Source: Ruminococcaceae bacterium UBA6416 (GTDB lineage Bacteria; Bacillota; Clostridia; Oscillospirales; Acutalibacteraceae). From it: a stretch of DNA of 35,777 nt. A program made the translations under genes and the position numbers. The number at the start of each line of letters is the position of its first letter. The stretch's first letter is position 1. The notes beneath the pieces were generated by a model. That model ran no database searches, had not been told where the DNA came from, and was given only the letters and a program-made list of their open reading frames with translations. This document shows positions 15,577-22,484 of this stretch, piece after piece. The stretch covers positions 1 through 35,777 of the forward strand of contig DJPI01000020.1 in assembly GCA_002438505.1 (NCBI GenBank), given 5' to 3'.

Positions 15577-16380
15577 ATGAAAGATTTTGAAAACAAAGTT
15601 GCTTTTATAACCGGCGCGGCCCACGGACAGGGACGCGCAACGGCTCTTGCCCTTGCAAAGGAGGGCGCTGACATTGTTGCTTTTGATGTTGCAAAAAAGA
15701 TTGAGTATCCAAATTATAATTTCGGAACGAACGATGAGCTTGAAACGCTGAAAAAAGAGATTGAAGCTCTTGGACGCAAGGCAGTTATCGCTGTCGGTGA
15801 TGTTCGTGATGACGCTGCTGTTACCGCAGCCGTTGAAAAGGCGATAGCTGAACTTGGAAAAATTGACATTCTTTTCAACAACGCCGGAATTTGCGCTTAT
15901 GCAACAGTTGATGAAATGACTGATGACGAATGGAACGCAATGATTGACATCAATCTTAAAGGACCGTTCAATGTTACGCGCAGAGTTGTTCCGCATATGA
16001 AGAAAGCAAAAAGCGGTGTAATTATCAACAATTCCTCCGTTATGGGACTGCGCGGCGGAAACAGGCTTTCCCATTACACAGCCTCAAAATGGGGCCTCAC
16101 CGGCCTGACAAAGGCTTGGGCGATTGAGCTTGCACCGTTCAACATCCGCGTTGTCAGCATTCATCCGACCGGCGTCAACACGCCGATGAATGACGGACTT
16201 GCCGCAATGGAAGGCATGACACCGATTGAAATTGCCGAGCGTTCGGCCGGAAACCTCCTCCCCGTTCCGTGGATTGAGCCTCAGGATGTTGCTGAGCTTG
16301 TTTTGTTCCTTGCTTCAGACAAGGCGCGGTATGCAACCGGCTCACAGTTTGTTATTGACGCCGGACTTCTCAGCGTATGA
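15577..16380 (+). CDS. Short-chain dehydrogenase/reductase with a carveol-dehydrogenase-type insertion
   Basis: The 267-aa protein is a classical SDR. It has the cofactor loop TGAAHGQGR (residues about 13-21), the NNAG motif, the catalytic Ser in NNSSVMG and the YxxxK in HYTASKWG. Between strands two and three it carries an insertion of about 25 residues (VAKKIEYPNYNFGTNDELET) like that of carveol dehydrogenase and mycofactocin-associated SDRs, which hold NAD tightly. No mycofactocin genes are present in the window. It is translated 13 nt after the CMD-like gene. The substrate is unknown. Confidence 0.88.
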   Translation: MKDFENKVAFITGAAHGQGRATALALAKEGADIVAFDVAKKIEYPNYNFGTNDELETLKKEIEALGRKAVIAVGDVRDDAAVTAAVEKAIAELGKIDILFNNAGICAYATVDEMTDDEWNAMIDINLKGPFNVTRRVVPHMKKAKSGVIINNSSVMGLRGGNRLSHYTASKWGLTGLTKAWAIELAPFNIRVVSIHPTGVNTPMNDGLAAMEGMTPIEIAERSAGNLLPVPWIEPQDVAELVLFLASDKARYATGSQFVIDAGLLSV

Positions 16381-16439
16381 TCATGAAAACCGACTTAAAC
16401 AATCAATAGTGTTACGCCCGAACCAAAGGAGAAAAACCG

Positions 16440-17060
16440 ATGCACATTCCGCTCATGGAAACACAAAAGGTTACGATTGAGCCTTTTGAAAAGGCGCTTG
16501 AGGAATCAAAAATTCAAAATCATATTGAATATGATGTCCGTGACTGGCTCTATGTTCCGAATCGTTATGAAGAATACCGTTATATTCTTGGAACAACGGG
16601 AAAAAGGCCGCTCATCTGCATCGGTATAAATCCCTCAACCGCCGCTCCAAATAACCTCGACAACACGCTGAAATCCGTTGAGCGCATTGCAAAGGGCAAC
16701 GGATTTGATTCGTTTATAATGTTCAATGTCTATGCGCAGCGTGCAACCCGTCCACAGGATATGGACAAACAACTCAATGATGCGCTTCACCGCGAAAACA
16801 TGAAGGCGTTTGATTATGTTCTCTCACTTTATGAGGGTGAGCATCCGGCGGTTTGGGCGGCGTGGGGCAACATTGTTGAAATGCGCCTGTATCTTAAAAC
16901 ATGTCTGCGCGACATGGTGAATATTGGAAAAAGCCGTGGTGCCATTTGGTATTCTTCGGGTGCAATCAGCAAGAAGGGTCATCCGCATCACCCTCTATAT
17001 CTGCGCAAGGACAGCAGACTTGATGTTTTTGATATGGAAAAATATCTGAATATTCTTTAA
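16440..17060 (+). CDS. DUF1643 domain protein
   Basis: The 206-aa protein contains the DUF1643 signature: RPLICIGINPSTAAPNNLDNT, then ERIAKGNGFDSFIMFNVYAQRATRP and WAAWGN, ending in HPHHPLYL. The family is widespread in bacteria and phages, has no established function, and is often found near mobile or nucleic-acid-related genes. AAAGGAG lies about 9 nt before the ATG. No close operon partner is clear; the gene sits 59 nt after the SDR. Confidence 0.85.
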   Translation: MHIPLMETQKVTIEPFEKALEESKIQNHIEYDVRDWLYVPNRYEEYRYILGTTGKRPLICIGINPSTAAPNNLDNTLKSVERIAKGNGFDSFIMFNVYAQRATRPQDMDKQLNDALHRENMKAFDYVLSLYEGEHPAVWAAWGNIVEMRLYLKTCLRDMVNIGKSRGAIWYSSGAISKKGHPHHPLYLRKDSRLDVFDMEKYLNIL

Positions 17061-17070
17061 TTTTGTAATA

Positions 17071-17214
17071 AAATATCCCTTTCACAAATAAGAATTACTA
17101 AGTAACCACTGATTAATTGATAGTCACAAGTTTTGGCGGCGTATTTTTCGTCAATATTTGTACTCTCACTTAATCGGTGGTTGCCTAACGCTTCTTATTT
17201 GCGGAGGGATATTT
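17071..17214 (+). promoter_or_regulatory. Long inverted repeat covering the spoIIID ribosome binding site
   Basis: Left arm segments AAATATCCCT (17071-17080), CAAATAAGAA (17085-17094) and AACCACTGATTAA (17104-17116) pair in order with AGGGATATTT (17205-17214), TTCTTATTTG (17192-17201) and TTAATCGGTGGTT (17170-17182). The loop is about 53 nt. The GGAGGG ribosome binding site (17203-17208) and the base just before the TTG start are inside the stem, so a transcript spanning the whole repeat would hide the site. Confidence 0.6.
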
Positions 17215-17526
17215 TTGAACGAGCTTGTTGAAAAAAGGGCGCAGACCCTTGCGGAATATATTGTTGAAACCGGGGCAACCGTCAGAGCGGCCGCAAAGCG
17301 CTTCGATGTGAGCAAATCAACGGTACATACCGATGTTTCATTGCGGCTTAAAGAGATTGACCATGACCTCTATGAACGTGTGCGCGTTGTTCTTGATGAA
17401 AACAAGGCTGAACGGCATATCCGCGGCGGAAACGCAACAAAGGAAAAATACAGGAAAAAGCGCTGCAGCCAAATGGTTGACACAACGCCTAAAAATGACT
17501 ATAATATTAAGGCAGTATCCGATTAA
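17215..17526 (+). CDS. spoIIID: Stage III sporulation transcriptional regulator SpoIIID
   Basis: SpoIIID is the small mother-cell DNA-binding protein that adjusts SigE-dependent genes and helps switch on sigK. The sequence is strongly conserved: KRAQTLAEYIVETGATVRAA, then AKRFDVSKSTVHTDVSLRL forming the helix-turn-helix, and RHIRGGNATKEKYRKK as the basic C-terminal DNA-contact helix. The start is a TTG (17215) 6 nt after GGAGGG; an upstream ATG at 17158 would add a hydrophobic leader not seen in the family. The protein is 103 aa, with about 19 residues beyond the usual end. Confidence 0.95.
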   Translation: MNELVEKRAQTLAEYIVETGATVRAAAKRFDVSKSTVHTDVSLRLKEIDHDLYERVRVVLDENKAERHIRGGNATKEKYRKKRCSQMVDTTPKNDYNIKAVSD

Positions 17527-17595
17527 CCGATGATTAAATAAAGCTTTTGCTACCATCAGTGTTTTCACTTTCATAATCGGAGTTACAAAAAGGGC

Positions 17596-17646
17596 ACGGA
17601 AATCCTTCTTTGATTTTCCGCGTCTGAACGCAAAGGAAAAGAAGGC
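17596..17646 (+). promoter_or_regulatory. Hairpin in the arsR leader that can mask its ribosome binding site
   Basis: GGAAAAGAAGG, which contains the arsR ribosome binding site (AGAAGG, about 9 nt before the ATG), can pair with upstream CCTTCTTT...TTTCC. A competing smaller hairpin CGGAAA...TTTTCCG uses the same upstream bases. The arrangement allows a switch but is read by eye only. Confidence 0.35.
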
Positions 17647-17653
17647 AATTACA

Positions 17654-18013
17654 ATGGGAAAAACCGAAATGGGCTGCGATTGCACCCATATTGATGAAGA
17701 ACTTGTTCTGAAAACAAAAAAGAATATGCCGGATGACGAGCTGATTTTTGACCTTGCAGAGTTTTTTAAGGTCTTTGCCGATTCAACGCGAATGAAAATT
17801 CTTTGGGCGTTGCATGAAAACGAGCTTTGCGTCTGTGATATTGCCGTTGTTTTGAATATGACAAAATCAGCCGTTTCGCATCAGCTTAAATATTTGCGCT
17901 CGGCCAATCTTGTCAAAAACCGCAAGGACGGAAAAATTGTTTATTATTCACTTTCCGATGACCATGTTAAAGAAATCTTTGAAATGGCCGTTGAACATCT
18001 TGAAGAACTGTAA
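17654..18013 (+). CDS. ArsR/SmtB metalloregulator with CadC-type and zinc-type metal sites
   Basis: This 119-aa winged-helix repressor of the ArsR/SmtB family has ADSTRMKIL and MTKSAVSHQLKYLR as the DNA-binding core. Metal ligands for an alpha3N-type site are present: C8, C10 near the N-terminus and ELCVCD with C59, C61 and D62. The alpha5 zinc motif DxHx10HxxE is complete (D102, H104, H115, E118). Having both resembles CadC, which senses Cd/Pb/Zn. No metal transporter is adjacent; the gene stands alone, closed by a terminator at 18034-18069. Confidence 0.92.
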   Translation: MGKTEMGCDCTHIDEELVLKTKKNMPDDELIFDLAEFFKVFADSTRMKILWALHENELCVCDIAVVLNMTKSAVSHQLKYLRSANLVKNRKDGKIVYYSLSDDHVKEIFEMAVEHLEEL

Positions 18014-18033
18014 GTTTTGTGTTGTTTTTTTGC

Positions 18034-18069
18034 AAACAGCCCTCATGCGGGGCTGTTTACTTGTTTTTT
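18034..18069 (+). terminator. Intrinsic terminator after arsR
   Basis: AAACAGCCC (18034-18042) pairs with GGGCTGTTT (18050-18058), a 9-bp stem, followed by a T-rich tract with six T at 18064-18069. Confidence 0.7.
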
Positions 18070-18089
18070 CATGGAATCTGTGATACAAT
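18061..18089 (+). promoter_or_regulatory. Promoter of rimI-tsaD
   Basis: TTGTTT (18061-18066), 17-nt spacer, TACAAT (18084-18089) with extended TG at 18080-18082. It overlaps the T-run of the preceding terminator. Confidence 0.6.
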
Positions 18090-18117
18090 AAAATGAAAGT
18101 CACAAAGGAGGAAGCCG

Positions 18118-18573
18118 ATGGAAGCAAAAGATGGTATAACCGTCTCAAAAATGACAAAAAGCGATGTTCTCTCTGTTGCTGCTCTTGAAAAAGAGTGCTT
18201 CAGCTCTCCCTGGAGCGAAAAATCGCTTCTTGAAAGCCTTGAAAACATCGGCTCGGTTTTTCTTTGCGCAAAAGCCGGAGGAAAAATTGTCGGCTATATC
18301 GGCGCTTCGGTTGTGCTTGACGAGGCCTATGTTTCCGACCTTGCCGTTTCAAAGCCTGCAAGGAGAAGGGGCATTGGTTCGGCTCTGCTTTTGGAATGCG
18401 AAAATCTCTGCTGCGGAATGGACTGCTCATTTCTGAGCCTTGAGGTGCGGAAAAGCAATTCTGCCGCCATTTCGCTTTATCTCAAAGCGGGTTTTTCAGC
18501 TGTTGGAGAAAGGAAAAACTTCTATTCCTCTCCGCGTGAGAACGCTGTGATTATGACAAAATTTTTTAAGTAA
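18118..18573 (+). CDS. rimI: RimI-like GNAT N-acetyltransferase
   Basis: The 151-aa GNAT protein has the acetyl-CoA loop SKPARRRGIGSALLLECE and the RimI hallmark LEVRKSNSAAISLYLKAGF. RimI acetylates N-terminal alanine of ribosomal protein S18 in E. coli; in Firmicutes the gene is regularly linked to tsaD, as here (22 nt apart). AAAGGAGG precedes the ATG. The usual upstream partners tsaE and tsaB are not in the window, so the cluster is partial. Confidence 0.92.
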   Translation: MEAKDGITVSKMTKSDVLSVAALEKECFSSPWSEKSLLESLENIGSVFLCAKAGGKIVGYIGASVVLDEAYVSDLAVSKPARRRGIGSALLLECENLCCGMDCSFLSLEVRKSNSAAISLYLKAGFSAVGERKNFYSSPRENAVIMTKFFK

Positions 18574-18595
18574 GCAATTAAGGGTTGATAGTATT

Positions 18596-19624
18596 ATGAA
18601 AATTCTCGCAATCGAATCTTCGTGTGACGAGACGGCGGCAGCAGTTGTTGAAAACGGAAGATGCGTTCTTTCCTCCGTTATTGCGTCACAGGTTGAGGAA
18701 CATAAAATTTACGGCGGCGTTGTTCCGGAAATTGCATCACGCCGCCATGCGGAAGCAATTTCCGGCGTTGTTTCAAAAGCACTTGAGGACGCAAAACTCA
18801 GCCTTGATGATATTGAAGCTATTGCCGTAACTTATGCGCCGGGACTTATCGGTGCGCTGCTTGTCGGCGTGAATTATGCCAAAAGCCTTGCCTATTCAAG
18901 AGGACTTGACCTTGTTGCCGTTCATCACCTCAGGTCGCATATTGCCGCAAACTATATTACTCACCCTGAACTTAAGCCGCCTTTTTTCTGTCTTGTTGTC
19001 AGCGGTGGTCACAGCCATATGGTCATAGTTAAAGATTATACCGAGTTTGAAGTCGTTGGAAAAACGCGTGATGATGCTGCCGGTGAAGCGCTTGATAAAG
19101 CTGCACGCTCAATGGGTCTGCCTTATCCGGGCGGATTAAATCTTGACCGTGTATGTAAAAGCGGAGATGAAAACGCCTATAAATTTCCACGTCCTAAGGT
19201 TCATGACAATGAGCTTGACTTCAGCTTTTCCGGCCTTAAAACTGCTGTTATCAATACCATTCACAACGCAAAGCAAAAAGGGGAGGAAATAAGCGTTCCC
19301 GACCTTGGTGCATCTTTCCAAAAAGCCGTTGTTTCTTTCCTTTGCGATAATACCGAAAAAGCAGCAAAAAGATATGGTATGAAAAAGATTGTGCTCGCCG
19401 GCGGAGTGTCGGCTAACAGTGTTTTGCGCAAGCGCATGGAAGAACTCTGCAAAAAGAACGGCTGGACTCTTTATCTCCCGGATTTGCCCCTCTGCGGCGA
19501 TAATGCCGCAATGGTCGGTGCTCAGGCGTATTATGAATATCTTGCCGGAAACCGTGCGCCCCTTTCGCTCAACGCATACGCCACAAAGCCTATTGAAAAA
19601 AACGAATTCCTAACACCAAACTAA
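18596..19624 (+). CDS. tsaD: tRNA N6-threonylcarbamoyladenosine transferase subunit TsaD
   Basis: TsaD (342 aa) transfers the threonylcarbamoyl group to A37 of tRNAs that read ANN codons, with TsaB and TsaE as partners. The ASKHA fold starts MKILAIESSCDETAAAVV. The metal-binding HxxxH is at H111 and H115 (VHHLRSH), and VSGGHSHMV, DDAAGEALDKAARSMGLPYP and LAGGVSANS are diagnostic. The length is standard. It forms an operon with rimI and is followed 23 nt later by a secreted fibronectin-type protein. The tRNA-Lys(UUU) encoded nearby is itself a t6A substrate, though the proximity may be chance. Confidence 0.97.
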   Translation: MKILAIESSCDETAAAVVENGRCVLSSVIASQVEEHKIYGGVVPEIASRRHAEAISGVVSKALEDAKLSLDDIEAIAVTYAPGLIGALLVGVNYAKSLAYSRGLDLVAVHHLRSHIAANYITHPELKPPFFCLVVSGGHSHMVIVKDYTEFEVVGKTRDDAAGEALDKAARSMGLPYPGGLNLDRVCKSGDENAYKFPRPKVHDNELDFSFSGLKTAVINTIHNAKQKGEEISVPDLGASFQKAVVSFLCDNTEKAAKRYGMKKIVLAGGVSANSVLRKRMEELCKKNGWTLYLPDLPLCGDNAAMVGAQAYYEYLAGNRAPLSLNAYATKPIEKNEFLTPN

Positions 19625-19647
19625 TAACTCACAGGAGGCAGTTGCAT

Positions 19648-20871
19648 ATGAAAAAAACGTATTCATTAAAGAAAACCGTTATCTATGTATCGCTGATTGC
19701 GGCGCTTTGTGCTCTTTTTTCGGTTCTTACCTTTGCGGCCGGTGTTTCAGCGCCGAAGGTTAACGGAATCAAAATTACCGCAAAAACAACCACGTCAGTA
19801 ACACTTGAATGGACAGTTAAGGGAAAAGCATCCGGATATCGCATCTATCGCTATAATCCTGAAACAAAAAAGTATAAACAACTGAAAAAACAAAAAGGAA
19901 GAAAATATACCGTGAAGTCTCTCACTCCGGGCGATTACTATGTCTTTGCTGTAAGGCCATATGTTACGAGCGGAAAAAAGACCGTGAACGGCGGCTATAA
20001 AAAGAAAACCGCTTATACTCCACTTGGACAGATTACAAAGATAACTCAGAAAACAACTGAGCCAACATCTCACAGACTTTCATGGACGAAGGTACGCGGC
20101 GCCGACTATTATGAAATTTGGTATTATAAAAATAGCGAAGGAAGATTTGTTCGCCTCAGCGGAGGAAGTTTGAATAATTCCTGCAACATGACAAAGCTCA
20201 ATCCGGCGAGTGTTTATAAATACAAAATCCGCGCGGTGAGTGTGGCTTCCAATGGGAAATTTATTTACTCAAAGCTTTCAAATTCCTTCACCGCGATAAC
20301 ATCTGTTCCTGAAGTTCAGGGGTTCAAAGCCGTCAGTGTTTCAACAAGTGGTTATAAGCTTACATGGACTGCCATACCTAATGTTCAGGCGTATTATCTT
20401 TATCGCTTTGACAGTAATACAGGCGAGTACGACCTGATAACCGCCTGCAACAAACCGGAATATGCAGTGAACGGAAAGGAAAGCGCACAGCAGGACAGCT
20501 ATTGCGTCAAAGCTTATGCCGTGGTTAACGGAAAAAAGATGTATGGTGATATGTCGGACGCTTTTGATGTTTCAACAAAGCCGGAAAGCATTGGCCTTTA
20601 TAAGGGAGAGAGCGATCTTCCGAGCAACAAAAAGGTTGTTCTTGAGTGGGATGAATGTGAAAAAGCTGACGGATATTTTATCTATATGTCAAAAGATCCA
20701 GACGATGGCTTTACTTTAAAAAAGGAGATTACAGATTCGCAAACGCTGAACACTGTTATTGATAGACTTGAAAATAGGACACCGTATTATTTCAGAATAA
20801 AAAGTTATGTTATTGTAAATGACGGATATATTCTTTCTGACAGTTCAAACACCATTAGAACATTTGCGTGA
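19648..20871 (+). CDS. Secreted protein with four fibronectin type III domains
   Basis: The 407-aa protein starts with a signal peptide (basic MKKTYSLKKT, then a hydrophobic core to about residue 34, probable cleavage near VSA). Four fibronectin type III-like modules follow, each with a TLEW/LSW/LTW/VLEW strand, a GYRIYRY/YYEIWYY/AYYLYRF/GYFIYMS strand and a closing YYVFAVRPY-type strand. The repeats start near residues 36, 130, 225 and 320. No sortase motif, enzyme domain or membrane anchor is seen. Such proteins are usually cell-surface adhesion or spacer proteins in gut clostridia. ATG 19648 is preferred over a TTG two codons earlier because AGGAGG is then 9 nt away. Confidence 0.88.
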   Translation: MKKTYSLKKTVIYVSLIAALCALFSVLTFAAGVSAPKVNGIKITAKTTTSVTLEWTVKGKASGYRIYRYNPETKKYKQLKKQKGRKYTVKSLTPGDYYVFAVRPYVTSGKKTVNGGYKKKTAYTPLGQITKITQKTTEPTSHRLSWTKVRGADYYEIWYYKNSEGRFVRLSGGSLNNSCNMTKLNPASVYKYKIRAVSVASNGKFIYSKLSNSFTAITSVPEVQGFKAVSVSTSGYKLTWTAIPNVQAYYLYRFDSNTGEYDLITACNKPEYAVNGKESAQQDSYCVKAYAVVNGKKMYGDMSDAFDVSTKPESIGLYKGESDLPSNKKVVLEWDECEKADGYFIYMSKDPDDGFTLKKEITDSQTLNTVIDRLENRTPYYFRIKSYVIVNDGYILSDSSNTIRTFA

Positions 20872-20881
20872 TTAAAAAAGA

Positions 20882-20912
20882 AGGAGTTTTACCGTTTTCG
20901 GCAAAGCTCCTG
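20882..20912 (+). terminator. Hairpin after the fibronectin-type gene, weak terminator
   Basis: AGGAGTTTTACCG and CGGCAAAGCTCCT pair with one G-T and one mismatch around a TTTT loop. There is no good T-run behind it, so termination is uncertain. Confidence 0.35.
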
Positions 20913-20980
20913 CGCGGCTGTTTATTTTGATGGAAGTGCTGTTTTCATTACTGTTGTGCTGCGGACAAACCGTTAACAGT

Positions 20981-21025
20981 AAAAAAAGAAACGCTTCGAC
21001 TTCTGTTAAGAAACCGGAGCGTTTC
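20981..21025 (-). terminator. Intrinsic terminator of tRNA-Lys
   Basis: On the minus strand GAAACGCT (21025-21018) pairs with AGCGTTTC (20995-20988), followed by seven T (20987-20981). It lies four bases after the CCA end. Confidence 0.75.
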
Positions 21026-21028
21026 ACC

Positions 21029-21104
21029 TGGTGATCCATCGGGGATTCGAACCCCGGACACCTTGATTAAAAGTCAAGTGCTCTGCCAACTGAGCTAATG
21101 AATC
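21029..21104 (-). tRNA. tRNA-Lys(UUU)
   Basis: The cloverleaf is complete: acceptor GATTCAT/ATGGATC with one G-T pair, D-arm with AGCTCAGTTGGCAGAGC, anticodon stem CTTGA/TCAAG around loop CTTTTAA (anticodon at 21069-21071), T-arm CGGGG-TTCGAAT-CCCCG, discriminator A and an encoded CCA (21029-21031). It is a single tRNA unit with its own promoter and terminator. Confidence 0.97.
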
Positions 21105-21117
21105 AAACAGCTTGTCT

Positions 21118-21146
21118 ATAATAGCCGATTTGTCATGAATTGTCAA
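21118..21146 (-). promoter_or_regulatory. Strong promoter of tRNA-Lys
   Basis: On the minus strand: consensus TTGACA (21141-21146), 17-nt spacer, TATTAT (21118-21123). The start would be about 7 nt before the tRNA 5' end. Confidence 0.85.
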
Positions 21147-21236
21147 GCCTTTTTTCAAAATTTTTCAATTTTTTTGCGCTGCGTTGCCGCTTGCTTTGAA
21201 TTGGCACTGCAAAGCTCAACCTAACGGAGGATAACG

Positions 21237-22346
21237 ATGATTATATCGAATTTAAAATACGTTGACAGAAACTTTTCTGTTGTGAGTGGAAGTATTGAAA
21301 CGAAAAACGGAAAAATCACTTCTCTCCGCTGCGCAAAAGACGGAACGGATATGAACGGACTTCTTGCACTGCCCGGTTTTGTTGATATCCATACTCATGG
21401 CGGAGACGGTGTCGATTGGTGTGACAAAGACGAAAATAAACTTCAAAAGCTTTCAATGTATTATGCAAAAAGGGGTGTGACTTCCGTTTGTCCAACAACT
21501 ATGACCTTGCCGGAAAGTGAATTGAGTGCAATTTTTGAAGCCGTTGAAAGGCTCAAAGGCAGCGAAAGCGGCGCCTATATTCACGGAATCAACATGGAGG
21601 GGCCGTATATTTCATATGATAAGCGCGGTGCGCAAAATCCGGATCATATCAGACCGGCCGATGTGAGTGAGTTTGAACGCCTTAATGCCGTTTCAAAAAT
21701 TCTTCTTGTTGACCTTGCGCCGGAGACCGAGGGTGCACTTTCCTTTGCTCATGAAGTTTGCAAAAATGCCATTTGCAGTGTTGCACACACGAACGCAACC
21801 TTTGAGCAGGCGGAAAAAGGTTTTGAAAACGGCTTTACTCACGCAACCCACCTTTTTAACGCTATGACGGCTCTTGAAAGCAGAAAGCCCGGGGTGGTTG
21901 GAGCTGTTTTTGCGTCTGACCGCGTGACTGCCGAACTAATCTGTGACGGCTTCCATCTTGCTCCGGAAACGGTTAAACTTGCCTTTAAAATCCTCGGGGC
22001 TCACCGCACGGTTGCAATAAGTGACTCGCTCAGCAGCGCGGGCTGTGCGGATGGTAAATACATGCTCGGCGGCCAGAAGGTTATTGTTAAGAATGCGCGT
22101 GCCCACCTTGAGGATGGAACCATTGCCGGAAGCACAACTAACCTTTTTGAAGAATTCAGGAACCTTCTTTCCTTTTCAATTCCGTTTAAAGATGCGCTTG
22201 CCGCCTGCACAATCAACCCGGCGAGGGTAATCGGCGCCGATGAAATCTGCGGAAGTCTTGAAGAGGGGAAAAGCGCCGATATTATTTTTGTTGACGGCTC
22301 AATGAATTTAAAGCATGTGATGATAAAGGGAAAAATGATTTTCTGA
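21237..22346 (+). CDS. nagA: N-acetylglucosamine-6-phosphate deacetylase
   Basis: NagA (369 aa) removes acetate from GlcNAc-6-phosphate, feeding amino sugar to glycolysis or to cell-wall recycling. Amidohydrolase motifs are in order: LPGFVDIHTHG (metal His pair), NMEGPYIS (metal Glu), AHTNAT (metal His), ATHLFNAM (metal His and substrate contact), CDGFHL and the catalytic Asp in ISDSLSSAG. ACGGAGG precedes the ATG. No nagB or phosphotransferase gene is adjacent; the gene ends 35 nt before the next promoter's spacer. Confidence 0.95.
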   Translation: MIISNLKYVDRNFSVVSGSIETKNGKITSLRCAKDGTDMNGLLALPGFVDIHTHGGDGVDWCDKDENKLQKLSMYYAKRGVTSVCPTTMTLPESELSAIFEAVERLKGSESGAYIHGINMEGPYISYDKRGAQNPDHIRPADVSEFERLNAVSKILLVDLAPETEGALSFAHEVCKNAICSVAHTNATFEQAEKGFENGFTHATHLFNAMTALESRKPGVVGAVFASDRVTAELICDGFHLAPETVKLAFKILGAHRTVAISDSLSSAGCADGKYMLGGQKVIVKNARAHLEDGTIAGSTTNLFEEFRNLLSFSIPFKDALAACTINPARVIGADEICGSLEEGKSADIIFVDGSMNLKHVMIKGKMIF

Positions 22347-22347
22347 G

Positions 22348-22376
22348 TTGAATTTTCTCCTGAAATATGCTATTAT
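22348..22376 (+). promoter_or_regulatory. Promoter of the apgM-response regulator operon
   Basis: TTGAAT (22348-22353), 17-nt spacer, TATTAT (22371-22376), extended TG at 22368-22369. The leader to apgM is about 100 nt. Confidence 0.7.
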
Positions 22377-22484
22377 ATATAACAATTCGACTAAATTATG
22401 GCAAAATTTTTTGTTTTGCCGGTATACGAAAGGAAAAACGCGGACGGCTTGCGTTTTGCTGCTTCTGCGTTGACGGTGTGTTTA

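Noticed and set aside
17158..17214. SpoIIID start at ATG 17158 with a hydrophobic leader
   Set aside because: There is no ribosome binding site, family members lack such a leader, and TTG 17215 follows GGAGGG at ideal spacing.
22398..22484. ApgM start at ATG 22398
   Set aside because: There is no ribosome binding site, it is only about 15 nt from the predicted transcription start, and the added residues are unlike the family.
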